60,291 nt of DNA, taken from Grammothele lineata (taxonomy: Eukaryota > Basidiomycota > Agaricomycetes > Polyporales > Polyporaceae). Positions 23,192-34,694 of this stretch are shown here, in pieces. A program made the translations under genes and the position numbers. The notes below the pieces were generated by a model. The model saw nothing but the letters and a program-made list of their open reading frames with translations, was not told where the DNA came from and did no database searches. The stretch covers positions 1-60,291 of the forward strand of contig NDFF03000239.1 of assembly GCA_002150815.3 (NCBI GenBank), read 5' to 3'. Within the stretch, counting starts at the first letter, position 1, and each line of letters begins with the position of its first letter.

Positions 23192-24193
23192 TCATCTGCG
23201 CCCAAGACAACATTTGAACCAGATGAACCCGGCAAACCCGGTGGCCAGAAGCAGCAGAGCGACAAGTGGTACATTCACGGCGGATGTCTCGTGTTCGATC
23301 TGAAAATTGGTAACTGTGAGTCCTGCATGCACGCCAGAAATCTCTGGGACGAAACTCACCACGGACGCGAACGGCGATAGCACGGGGATGGTGAAGTGAG
23401 TGGCGCCAGTCCGGCCCTGTGGCGGCGACGAGGAGATGAGATGGACGAGAACATAAGAAGACGCTACGATCAACATGGTTGCTGCAGCCAGGATTGTCCA
23501 CTGACAAAAGTGCAAGGTCAGCAACGCAGAGGCCACGAAAGACGTTGACGTACGACGAGGCGCGTGATGCGCGCAAACTCGTGCGAGTATCGAGTATGCA
23601 ACTCCGCCAATTCTCGCTATTAGGGAACGAGTTAGTATCCGGTAAAAGGCGACACTAAGCATGAAGAACGAACTTACTGCATGACGTTCCTCATGTGCAG
23701 ATGCGGCTGCGCCGAGCTCATGCCTGTACGCCACGTGTAACTCGATGAGCTGCTCGGCCACAGTCGCGCGAATCGCCCAATAATGTTCTATCGCGGTAAT
23801 CGGACGCATCAGAGACTGAGTAGGGTGACGAAAGTAGTCATATATGGCCGAGGATGGTTGCGCAAGAGCGCTTGAATGCGGTTGTTTCGAAGGTGGTGCT
23901 GAACCGACTGGCGAGGATCGTTGCGTTGATGCATCGAGTTGGATGGCTTGAGATACGCTGTTGCTGTAGAGTGGCAAAAATCGCGTAGGAAGAGAAGTTT
24001 TGGGTCTCGTGGGAGTGTGCTGAGGAGCCCGTGAGGAAGGAGACCGGCGGAATGATAGCCATCGAGACGTTGTGGTCGTGTTTTGTGAAGAGACAAAAAC
24101 CGTCGAGCTGGAGGCGGTCGCAAGGTCGGGATGCGTATCGACGTTCTGTCGAGCATAGGACATAGTCCGACTCTCTGTCAAAAGAAGTGTCAT
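23192..24193 (-). CDS. Hypothetical protein with coiled segment and two TM helices
   Basis: Four exons (24193-23678, 23616-23554, 23500-23360, 23299-23192) give up to 275 aa; a second ATG ten codons in (MSYARQ) is an alternative start. The whole interval can be read partly in one frame, but three clear introns are present: 61 nt with ACTAAC branch site, 53 nt, and 60 nt. The spliced product has a Ser/Thr/Pro-rich N-terminus, then an amphipathic stretch (IELHVAYRHELGAAASAHEE, then ELAELHTRYSHEFARI). TM1 begins WTILAAATMLIVASSYVLV. A loop and TM2 (VPLVALLLLATGFAGFIWF) follow, close to the C-terminus. I do not recognise the family. It is probably an endomembrane protein with a cytosolic coiled region. 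Confidence 0.65.
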   Translation of the reverse strand: MTLLLTESRTMSYARQNVDTHPDLATASSSTVFVSSQNTTTTSRWLSFRRSPSSRAPQHTPTRPKTSLPTRFLPLYSNSVSQAIQLDASTQRSSPVGSAPPSKQPHSSALAQPSSAIYDYFRHPTQSLMRPITAIEHYWAIRATVAEQLIELHVAYRHELGAAASAHEERHAVSSFFMLSVAFYRILTRSLIARIGGVAYSILARVCAHHAPRRTSTSFVASALLTLHFCQWTILAAATMLIVASSYVLVHLISSSPPQGRTGATHFTIPVLSPFASVVSFVPEISGVHAGLTVTNFQIEHETSAVNVPLVALLLLATGFAGFIWFKCCLGRR

Positions 24194-25403
24194 GAAGGTC
24201 TTTACCCGATGCTACGGTCAATGTAAGTACCTTGCGTGGGCTTTCGGAGTTTGCTCGGGGAAGTAGATGGCCTTCGCCACTCTCCAGGTTGGCCCAACAG
24301 GGTCCTAGGATCCAGATGATCCATAGATACTAGAAGATCAATGGGATATCAGGCCATTCTTGGGTTAAATCGTCGGAAGCACAACCTTACCCACTAGTTT
24401 GGCCTCTTCTACTACTGCAGAACAGGAGTCGGACTTGCGACGTCACAGCTTCACACTGTAGCTGCCGTCTTCAGTCTTGAAGTAAAGCTGTAAGTTGAAT
24501 AACAGATGTTCGCTGTGGTCGATGAAGTTACGAACGCCGACTTATGCTTCTGTGAGTGAACTGTGGAAGATCCGGACTTCGGTACATAACGTGGACCGGG
24601 TTCAAGTTGAAGTTGGGCAACGTTCAGTTGCCGGTAGACGGGCCGAAGAGGTCGCGTGGCACTTACGTAATACACGTCAGCTTGGCGAGTAGACCGAAGC
24701 GCTAGCGCCGGTTCCTGCTGCCAGTCCAAAACGCTCGAAGGGGTTCTGTCTTCGCAAACTTTACGTCTTCCCACATGGTTGTGTTAGACGCAATGGGAGT
24801 ACGCCATATGGTGTGCTTGACAGCATCACGTACCTGACTGAGTACCAGTCGGCCTCCGACGGGAGTAAGGTGCATGTCATCGTCTCCCGTCGCAAGCACG
24901 CAGGACCTCCACGTTGTACTACCATCCAACACGTTGTATTCAGAGTGAGGTTCGCATTTCTCGCGGCCTGTCTGTACCCCGGAGGTATGGGAACTGTACT
25001 CAGAAAACTCCCTTACAGTTCCCTAACGTGTCAGCCCAATGACAGATCCTGATGAAAGTACGACAGTTCGTATCGCTGTCATGTGCAACGATCTTAGAGG
25101 TTCGGGATTTTGAGGTGGCTTATGGAGCATTCTCTTGATTTCAGGATCCAGCTAGGAATGCTACAGCGATGGCATCTCTTTTCATTTGACTTGCGTCAGT
25201 CGATCTGAAGACTTCGCGGGAGATCTCTTGTTGGTTGCCCCTTTAAAATCTGATTATGCTTCCCGATGATGTCTTCACCTGGTACCCCGCAGTGTTATGC
25301 TTAGTTACTAACAAAAGATGTCTACATGTTAGGTGTATATATACCTGCATTCCTTTGGCACCATGACTGCGACCCACATCTCCTACACATCTCGCTCTGA
25401 GAC
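24194..25403. other. AT-richer region, possible gene debris
   Basis: Base composition drops compared with the genes to the left. There are short disconnected readings that resemble membrane-protein debris (for example FYYCRTG at about 24410) and minus-strand frames without family features. No intact gene is supported. Confidence 0.4.
25335..25344 (+). promoter_or_regulatory. TATA box of the DUF6534 gene
   Basis: GTATATATAC lies 60-69 bp upstream of the ATG at 25404, the usual distance in these genes. Confidence 0.6.
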
Positions 25404-27426
25404 ATGTCATCCTGCCTACTTCAGCAATCAAGTAGTGACGCGCGCGGGCTTGTAGGAAGCTTGATTGTTGGGTGTATGGTTGAAGCTACGTCCGTGCACT
25501 TAAGCTCATCACCGTATACCCTTCCTTACAAGCAATCTATTGGTTTAATAGGCTCTACGGAATTACGATCCTGCAGTCGTACATATACTACAGGCGATTT
25601 CCCGAGGACTCGCGTACTTTAAAGGCAGTGGTAAGTGCTGCCACGTTTATGCTCTAGGTGGTCTCACTCATGGATTCCAAACGATAGGTTGGTGTAGTCT
25701 TGTACGTGCCTTGCAATTCCGTCTGTAGTTGCGGTTGACATCTATATGTCAGCTCGCTTGAGACAATGATTGCAATAGGATCGGTAATAGGACTCTACGA
25801 ACGTACTATGGAAGAGTGGGGCGATCGACCTACGCTCTCTGGACAGTCTTCTATCTCACTGTAAGTGCTCTATGTCTATCCCTGAATATACTGTATGTCC
25901 TGACGGGTTTCTTTTTCCTACGCGTAGGGTGATGCTTGATGTGCGTAATTCAAACTGGAAGCTCTTGTCCTCATTGGGTCGTTTTGGGCTTATGTACACG
26001 TCACTCTAGCTATTTTGGCCGCTCAGTGTACGTCGGTTTTCATAGGAAAAACACTCGAGAGATGTGGATTCTAATAGTTCAATGTTAGGAGATGATCGAA
26101 ATTCTTGTACAAGGGTAAGCACACTTGGGGATTGGATTAGGGACTGCTCTTACGAGCACGCTGGAGCCAGGTATTTGTCCATGCAGCTCTGGAAGCGTAC
26201 GTCTGTTCTCTCATGTCACAAATCCTATGTTCATGAGGCGTAGTGAGTAGGAACAAACTTCTAGTAGGGGCGATCGTGAGTCGTCTGCGGACCTGTGCCG
26301 TACACTTGAGAAGACTCAGCTATATACAAGATTACAACCGCGATAGCATCGGCTGGTACGCCCTCCGTCTATCTCCCGTCGGGCGAGGCTTTAACTTTCA
26401 TGAAAATTAGTGGCTTTGATTGGTATGACTATTTCTTATCTCACATACTTCCGTGTACTCACAAAGGCCACCACACCACTACGTTCAAAGTCCTTACCGG
26501 CGGAATGTGCGTATGTTTATATGATGAACTGTGGGGGTCACGAACGAATCATCATGCTTCCAGCTTTTCCTGCCATCTCGGCGGGGGCACGTACATTCTC
26601 AGGGATTCTCACGGAGAACCGCATCCGGGGCTCGTGATTACACTATTTAACTTGCTCATGGGCATGGTCTGCGATACTCTTCTGGCTGCAGGGCTGAGCT
26701 ACTACCTTCGAGAAAATTGTAGCGGTTTCGTAAAGTGCGCCTCCTGGTATCTGACTCTTATTCCCTCACATAATATGTCGTATTGCTTCGCAAAGCTTAA
26801 CCTCAGTCGTCAATCGACTCGTTTTCTATAGCATCAACCGTGCTATCTTGACTGTGTAAGTACTCTCTTCGCTTCTGATTTATTAGTGGAGCGTTGAACC
26901 CATTATGCATTTCTCCCCGTTGCTCTCGGTACACTTCACAGTCTCATCAGGATAGCTACATCAATCACGGTATGTGCTGACACTTCTTCAAAGCCTCGGC
27001 TTGTATCATTGTATCTATCATGATTCTGAGACTATCGTTCATTCGCGGCCATCGTAAATACCGGGGGATCAGGTTGCCGTGTCTCCAAGCACCTATACCT
27101 ACTTGATTTTCTCACTCGTTCGAAGCAAACGTGAGCCGATCTTCAGACGTCTATTCTGGCGATACGTTGCTGACTCTATAATTTTTCAGTATATGGAAAC
27201 ACGCTTTTAGCAACGTACGTTAGTATTCTTTAGGTTGCCTTCTCCCACCATATGGGCTATATAATGTCACAGCCATGCTCACGTAGGCTTTAATTGCTTC
27301 AGGCTTAATGCACGTAAATCTCTGCGGGCAGCGCTGCAAGACAACGAGCTTGTGGACGCGAGTGTTCAATTTACGAGACGCAATCATGATAGGGATAGTA
27401 GGAATTATACATCCAGGGCCTTGTAA
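25404..27426 (+). CDS. DUF6534 family membrane protein (model partly unresolved)
   Basis: A many-exon gene. The first exons are 25404-25471, 25552-25630, 25688-25701 and 25753-25860. They give MSSCLLQQ, LYGITILQSYIYYRRFPEDS, LETMIAIGSVIGLYE and EEWGDRPTLSGQ, matching the usual DUF6534 order. Further exons contain LWKLSRNKLLVGAIV (joined across 26161-26275), DTLLAAGLSYYLRENCSGF (about 26670-26725), SINRAILT followed by VLIRIATSIT, SPSTYTYLIFSLV, and the end block YGNTLLA-LNARKSLRAALQ, with a stop at 27424-27426. These are fungal multi-TM proteins of unknown function. I could not bridge 25861-26088 or 26275-26400 cleanly, so the gene may be diverged or starting to decay. It sits at the edge of the DUF6533 array. 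Confidence 0.6.
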
Positions 27427-27649
27427 GACAGTTGCGTTCTCATTTTGATTTACGATGCTGAGATTTTCCGCAGCCCGGGTTAGATGGAGAGTCATTGTAG
27501 CCGCCCGTTGCCCCACGTTGTGGCTAGGAAGGATTTATACGGGAATCTACTCTATTGCGATATACGTGGTCGCTGAGACATGTGACAGTGTGCTTGAGTC
27601 CCGCGAGTCGGTGAAGTTGAAGTTACACATATTTTGATTCGACGTCACG

Positions 27650-28000
27650 CGGCGCTGCTGGAGGCTCATGTACGTACGCGCCTCCGTCTCCCTGTCAACA
27701 GACGTCTGAGCGTTACAATCGAGCACTACTCGTGTTTCCTCGACCATCCGTGCTCACCGGGAGATATAGCCGCCAGCCGGGTCTTCCCCGGTGGCAGAAG
27801 ATGCGTGCGGCCGAGCGATCACTCCCACCTCGTCCTCCGGGGCATTTTTCTCGACAACGCTGGCCCTGCCTTGGTTCGGAATGGGTAGCGGCTATGCGTA
27901 CACAGATGCCCTATCCACTATCCACCCCTGTGACTCGCATTCCCATCCCACATCGTATTTGTATCTGATATCTGCTCCTTTCCGTCCCACGCGTGTGCCC
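27650..28000 (+). pseudogene. NT-C2 3'-end relic, array unit 1
   Basis: The reading RWQKMRAAER around 27785-27815 and VRNG-stop near 27888 resemble the C-terminus of the intact gene (HWWQKMRGPG and PVRNG-stop). Upstream exons are absent. Its position before a minus-strand DUF6533 gene matches the other units. Confidence 0.45.
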
Positions 28001-28415
28001 TGTGCATGCCGCCGCCTGGCCCGCCTCCCATCTCCCTCGCTGTATTCGTATAGTAGCATATTGACTTTGTAGTCTAAAGTGCGTCGGTTCTCGCCTGCGC
28101 TGATGTCATCCGTGCTTAGGTCCCCTCTTCATGTCGCCATTGTTTGTTCATATCATTTATCCCCTGACTGCGCCCCTTGTGGGTCACAATTGTAGCGCTG
28201 CGCCCACATGCGAGGGAAGAGGTAGTGCGTGAGACGCCGCACTCGGCGTCTCAATATGAACGCCTCAGTAGGCAGTAGTTCTTCGTGTCATCCCTTTTAC
28301 ATGCGCAGATTCTGCATCGATTGCTGATGGGGCCCGCTCCGTCGCGAACCAGGACGTTAGAAATGCACCCCTTTTTGTCCCCACTCCTTGCTGTGTTTAA
28401 ATGCTTTTGCCGCCG

Positions 28416-30108
28416 CTATGCCACTTCCTCGCGCTCAGAGCCCTCGTTCTCAGGCGCCACATCCGTACCGGCTCCCTCATCCCAGCACTCATCTACATGT
28501 TCCCCGGAAGCGAAGTTCTCCGGACCGAGAGACGCCCCGATGGACCCAACAACGCGCTCAAACACGATCGAGTCGAGTTCCCTGCTGAACGACACATGAG
28601 CGGACGCTCTGTTGGCGGCTTGAAGGCGGAGTAGGAAGCGGGATATGAGGATGGATGTCAGACTATGCGAGGCAATAAGGTAGGTCAAAGACGAGGACGC
28701 AGAGGTGACATGACAGGAAACGTACGGATCCGTGAAGACGGTGATGACGCTGATGTTGTCCGAGATGATATCTGACGCCTGGATTGTAGGTGTAATGTAC
28801 GATATCCGAAGGAGCGTAACGTAGTGCACGTACCTCCGAGAGAAGCGTGAGCGTAAGGTGCAAGGCATTGAGGATAAATATAACACTTGAGCGTGTGCGT
28901 CAGACAAGCCAATCTTATAAGATGCGAGTTGCATACGTACATGAAGTATATCGATCCTACAAAAGTGGGTGATAACACATGAGTATCCTCGTCCGATAAT
29001 TAAATTGCAACGAGGTACTCACCATCGACCAACAGGATGCTTGAGAGCGTGCTTGCTCCAAGTACGTCATCGATCCTCCCCCTGTACAACCTGTACCATG
29101 TTGTCCCAATCACGACGCTGTCTGCAAGCATCAAAGTCGATCTCGAAAGGATGGTGACTACAGAAGGTCTTCAGTAACTGAAGTGGCTCTCGTTCTATAG
29201 CAACCACTGACGCCTGTAAACAGCAAAATAAGATGGAGAACGTGCTTGCAAGGCAGAGTGACATACAATCTTCCTGCCGCCAACGACTCAGTAGGACCCG
29301 CTGACCATCCCGCAAAGGGAATATAGAGTGCACGAAAGGTGCTTATGTCGTACTATGTACCGAGTGATCAGCGAACATGTAGGGATAGCAGCCCGAGCAC
29401 GTGTGTTGCAACTCACCGCGTTGATTCCAAATGAGAAGAGCGAGAGAATCAATACGAACGCGGCGAGTAATCGAGAGCGACTGAGTGCCAAGGTCCGCAT
29501 CGAGGAGAACGCTGTCCGGCATCGAAAGGAACTATCAACGCACTGAATCGGAGTTGAATACGTCAAGCAACCCACCGGCCCATAGGATATACATCGAAGT
29601 TTTGAGACCGAACTGGATGCACGTCACAAGATATGCCCTGAAATCGGGAGATTTGCGAGGATACGGCAAGAGCGTAAGTAGCGCGCTCACCCCTGTAACA
29701 GAGTCTTGAGTCGGTGTATTACACGAGACGACCAAAACACATCTTACCCTTGCGCTGATAGAAACATAGCACGATTCCGCCACGGTAATCCAGCATTGCG
29801 TCACCAGGTTAAGATATCTGTTCGCAAAAAAGAGCACCAAGGCCCCGGTGACATTCGTCGACCAGAAGTGTTTGACCTCCGCATCAAACGTGAGTAGATG
29901 GTCGTAGAGAACGAGTGCTGATAAGGGAAATATCAATGTGAATATCTCCATACTATCACTGCGGTACTTACCCGATACTACGTTGGTACAGTAATTGTTG
30001 AAAAGCCTGCGGGTATCCGTGAGGCACAATCGTGTTCGGAAGCAAGACGTTCACTTACACGCTCTGTACTTCTGCAATTAATTCTGTCGAGTCAAGCTGT
30101 GAAGCCAT
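28416..30108 (-). CDS. DUF6533 family seven-TM protein, copy B
   Basis: Exons from 5' to 3': 30108-30059, 30006-29972, 29917-29748, 29692-29691, 29637-29576, 29511-29417, 29352-29267, 29213-29212, 29157-29023, 28956-28941, 28885-28834, 28778-28726, 28662-28416; 334 aa with no stops. It starts MASQLDST. The signature is LLTFDAEVKHFW and LFFANRYLNL; the tail is acidic and ends EREEVA. The two 2-nt exons are GG and GC. It differs from the other copies in having a normal GT donor at intron 2. It appears to be a functional family member. All exon lengths match copy A except exons 3, 12 and 13, which differ by whole codons. Confidence 0.85.
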
Positions 30109-31739
30109 TGTTGGAGTGGAATGGATTATCTCCTCGCAGAGATGTGTGGCGCGCTCCGATGGCCTTAAGTAGTTGCTCTCGAAGTCTGGCCCGGAATTTG
30201 CAACGAGATTACCCCGCTGACAGGTAAAGATGGTTGGGCGCATCAAAGAGGTACACGTCGCTCCCGAAGCCGATAACGGACGATGAACGACGAGCACGTG
30301 CAGTTAGTTAAGACCGTCAATCTCCCTCATCGCTCTAATTAGTTAGCTAGGTCAGTAGGCGGTGTTGTACTCCCTTACATGTCTAACGAGACCCGCACCT
30401 CCGGGTAGTACATTTCAAAAACCATCTACTTAGACGATCCTAGAAACACGAAGATGATGTGAAGTACAATAAGAACCCTAAATGCGGACATTTATACCGG
30501 CATAGGAGACGCTGCAACATACGCACCTCAGTTTGAAAGGGTTCTGCCCAAATATCCCGCCAAGCTACAACAGATAGTCAGTTCGTTCGTATCTGCGTAG
30601 TACGACCACATAACTGAAATACTTACCCAGTGACCACAGACGTCGGAGGCGGCACCGGAGATAGTGCGTCAGCGATAGGTTGTGTAGTGGATCATCGCAG
30701 TTCTTCTATAGTAAATCGCCACGCAGCCGTAGCGCGAAACTCATTGACCGTCCGCGGGTGGACTGCCTACTAGGTGAAGATCACAAATAAGTACTAGAAT
30801 CAGAGCTGCAACTCACGTCTGATCCCTCAAGACTGCTGCTCGAGGCTATCCTGTGCAGTGGCGCGCAATCGTCGGGCGACTGGGGACAAACAGCGCGCGA
30901 CACCACGCCGCAGTCGACGAACGCTGCTGATGAAAATCTGCCGTAAGTACTTCGTGAGTGTAGCTAGCGTGAGTTCGATAACAACTTCATGTAACATCAT
31001 CTGATCTCCTCGGGCGTTCATGCATCATGAGGCAGCAGACTCAGAAAAGCGTCATCTACCTCCTGGCAGCCTTGTGTGGCACGGCAACTATGACCTACGT
31101 CATAGCTTCATAGGTCATATCGCTTACGTGACACGTCTAATGACAGACGCCTGGATTTGCTCTCTGGCGCCTGTCTCGCTCCCCTGCCTGTCCATCGCCG
31201 CCGCGGCTCGTCCTCGTCTTGATCCCTTCCCGTACGCCTCACTCCATGTCCTATCAGTATGCTTATCTGAAGGCTTACAGCGTCTGTGAGGTATGCTGAA
31301 GCGCTTCTCGTCTACTGCCCGCAGGCGCAAGATGTACTCACATGGTTGACCAGAGCGCGACTCCATTCCCGAGCAACGACATCTACATGAGCCAGAGCGA
31401 CTCAATGCTCAAGAAGCGCTGCCTGTTCATGTGGCATTGAAGGTCGTTCCATCATACAGGAGCGAAAGCGAAGCCGAAGCAGAACAAGGACCGCGCTCGC
31501 GGGCCCCCGGAGCCGCGTCTTCAAATCTAAGGCTGCTGTTATCGACGCTCGGTTCGCAGGTACGCTCTTGATCCCTCCAGACTCAATGCTCCTTCCGCTC
31601 CCCCTCTGAATCCTCGTGTTTTGACGTCACGCAGCACCCTTCCAGCGCTGTCTTTGGTGAACTACCTTACTTTCCCCCATCATCGGCTCCGTACCCCTCT
31701 CCCAACTCGATCACCCTCTTTACAAACGCGCCATGTTCC
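30109..31739. other. Spacer between array units 1 and 2
   Basis: No intact gene. The segment 31080-31140 (GTCATATCGCTTACGTGACA) matches the promoter-like blocks at 500-540 and 50755-50785, so the 31.0-31.7 kb part is probably the decayed 5' flank of the next NT-C2 copy. The rest is unassigned. Confidence 0.5.
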
Positions 31740-33050
31740 AAGTCTGTCGCTGCATCTACAACTCACCTAAATGGGGAAAGAGGGCACGTTTGGATACGGA
31801 GAAAGGAAAGGTCAGGGAAAGCGAGGAGGATGGGCCGGGCGGATGGGGATACATAGGAAGCTGAGGGCGGTGAGGGAGATCATGTCGAGGGACAAGGTCT
31901 TTACGGGGAGCACGGTACGTTCTACACCACCGGGGACGACCGATCCGCCGCGTAATCGCCCCAACGCCACAGTGATCCTCGCAGCCAAACAGCTCCTCAC
32001 TCGCGGCGTCGGTGAATCCCGCGCCAGCATCAATTACGCAGCGTTACGCTATCGATGGCGTTACGGAGCTGCAACGTTCAATGATGCTTCAATCAACGCC
32101 ACTGTTTAGATGGACGTGAAGCGCGAGGCGGGCGATCTGCTGCTTGGCCGATCCACGTGTATGAGGGTATAGGTAAGTGGTTCCCCGCCGCACTTGCCAC
32201 TCGTGTCGCCTGAGTGTCCGGTCGCTGCGGGGTGAACGTTGTCCGTGCGCGTATGGCGATCTTCCAAAATGTGCTCAGCGAGGCGCGTATCATGAGACGA
32301 GTAAAGGTCTGGGAAGACCGAGCAAACCCGCCTGCCGTGTTCGACGTGTATGGACAACCTGCTGACCGCGATGATCTTCACAGCCTATTTCACCCCGCGG
32401 TACAAAGTCCCCACAACTTCTCGTCCTCCAACCATCTCCTGAACCTCGGTCTAGTGCAACACGGAGAAATCTCCTTGGGAGAGCAAGACGAACGCGACGT
32501 TCAAGGTATATATGATACACTCCGTCCTTCCCGCGTTGCCCGATCGAAACTGACTGTATCTTAGCTTACGCCCCTACCGGAACATGTCTGCAGTGAGAAG
32601 TCCCACGATGTTCCTCTTCTAAGGCGAGGACCTCTCCTCGGTCGCTATAATCCTCACTACCAACGTCCGTGCCGAATCGCTCTCCCTGCGCGCGCTCGAC
32701 CTGTGCGTTGGCCCCGACGAGCCCGAGCAGGCCATCCCATGTCTGTACGCCGGCCGCGCAGACCACATCCTCCTCAACAAGCTCACCAACTCATCCAGAT
32801 CCGGACGACCGAGTCTCTCCTCGAGACGCTTTCCAACCCCTTCCCGAACACCGAGAGAGGCTTTTCGGGTACTACGCACCGCCGCAGCGCGAGCCCGACT
32901 TGAAGCCCGACACGCACTCGCAGTCTCCTCGACTCACGCAGTTTCGATGTCAAACGCTCCGGCGGATCTGCACGACGCGCACTTGCACCGGCGGCGTTCG
33001 ACCGACAGCGGCGGGCGCGGAGAATCTGGCAGTTTTATGGACTGCCCTAT
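31740..33050 (+). pseudogene. NT-C2 relic, array unit 2, first partial copy
   Basis: Scattered pieces are in gene order. QMDVKREAGDLL at about 32107-32145 matches QMDVHRETGDLL of the intact gene. A donor GTAAGT follows, then an exon 2-like piece near 32430-32505 (NHLLNLGLVQHGEISLGEQ) and exon 3-like sequence from 32567 (ALDLCVGPDEPEQ, cf. LDLYVGADRPED). Stops, frameshifts and a damaged exon 1 rule out a product. Confidence 0.7.
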
Positions 33051-33059
33051 GAGCACGGC

Positions 33060-33960
33060 GAACGCTACGTCAAATATCGCCGTGCTCAGGTCATGGCGAC
33101 AGGGGATGCGCGGGAGCCGGCCAGCACGCTCGCTGTGCCCTGAGGCGCTTCGTCCGACGATGCCGGTCCCGCTTGTGTCGGTCCAGTCCGTGTTTCTGAA
33201 CGTGGAAGAATGTACGGACGTGGGTCACGTTCTGGGCTGGCACTTAGTAAGGCGGAACAGAACACCGAACGTACGTCCTTCTCTCAACATCTCTTGCATT
33301 GCGGAACTGACGCTCAATCACTCTTAGCTCACGGTCAAGCTGGAACACTTGGAAGGCTACGAGCTTCCTTGCGTGTCGTCATCGCTACATTACTAATTCG
33401 CTCTTTTCTTGCCTCTGGAGTCGAATCGAGCTATGACCTCTCAACACTCATCTCTCTCGCGTGCGAGACCTCTATGCCGGGAACGACCGGCTCAAGCACA
33501 GCAACACGTTCCCGTGCGTCGTCTCTTCGGAGCACGTTCCCGCCGATCAGCTAATGAGCTCGTATCAGCGTTTGACGATCGAAACGCTCGTCGTCTCCCT
33601 CTTCGCGTCTTTCGCAGGCGTCGATTCCTGCCGGACCCCCTTCACGTACCATGCTCCATCATGGGCGGGATCTGACCTAGACCTGGACCCGCCCTCGTAG
33701 TCGCCGTGCGCGTACAGTCTCCATGTGGTCCTTCCAGCTACGGGTCGCGCTCAATGGAGAGCGGTAGCAGTGTTAGCCGGGCGAGCGAGTACTCGAAGCG
33801 TAGCGTGCTGGACGACATGGGGATGGTCAGCAACGCGGCAGACGTGGTAGCAAACTGATACTGGTGACTGAAGACGCGTGGGAGACCGCTAGGAACACAT
33901 ACGGCACGCTCTGTGGATGCGGGGTTCCGCGCGACGGCGACGATGTCGATCACGCCTGTC
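33060..33960 (+). pseudogene. NT-C2 relic, array unit 2, second partial copy
   Basis: Exon 2-like sequence (VFLNVEECTDVGHVL at about 33190-33235) and exon 3-like sequence (LTVKLEHLEGYELP from 33328) occur a second time directly after the first relic. This shows an internal tandem duplication followed by decay. It ends before the DUF6533 gene on the other strand. Confidence 0.65.
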
Positions 33961-34694
33961 CTAGTGCGGCATGGGTAGCGTCACGCGTGTCGTGTCCTTC
34001 ATGCTGCGTTTGACACGTCCGTCGTCTGTCTTAGCGTCGGGTGGTGCCCCTCGTTGCTGTCGTTTGTCCTGCGTCATTCTCCACATGCTCTTCATCTTCT
34101 GTTTGCACCTCTCGGCCATGATTGTGAACGTTTCTTCATAAGTTCCGAGCCTGCCGAAGCCCTTTGCTCGGTCTAGGAACAATCTTGTTTTCGTAGTATT
34201 TGCATTGTCCTCGCACATATGTCGGGTGACCTAATAATTACAGTGTTTCTTACTCGGGAATGAATGACCAACAACCTTGGCCTACTATTGCCCTGAACAA
34301 CGCATGGCCCCTGAAGGTTTAGTTTTCCATGAGCGGCGTGTGACCTCGGGACCCAAGTCTTGGTCATCTCAACACGTTGTAAGGAGGTGTTAGACGCTTT
34401 ACAAGCACAGGAGGTGTTGGAACGCAAGACAATGCCCACGATGTTTCTAAGTAAAATACCAAGCCAAGAACTGAATCGTAGAGGGATACCTAGAAATCGT
34501 ACGTCGGTACGAATACATACAGCCGAAAACGAGGCCTTCTACAAGGAATGCTCTAATGCATACGTGCATCGTGGTCGTCTAGCATTCTTAGGAATAGTAG
34601 AAACCTTGCCATCGCCGGCGGGCAGTATACAAGAATTTCAGAAACAGAAGCTGACCCTTCCACCCTTTTCGTACACCCCATGTCCTGCGCGCCA
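33961..34694. other. 3' spacer of unit 2
   Basis: Gene-free stretch between the NT-C2 relic and DUF6533 copy C. It corresponds in position to 3185-4395 in the left unit, but similarity is weak by eye. Confidence 0.5.

Noticed and set aside
23192..23700. Single uninterrupted 333-codon version of the two-TM protein
   Set aside because: Three intron signals (one with an ACTAAC branch site) lie inside it. The spliced frame gives a better heptad-like stretch (ELAELHTRYSHEF).
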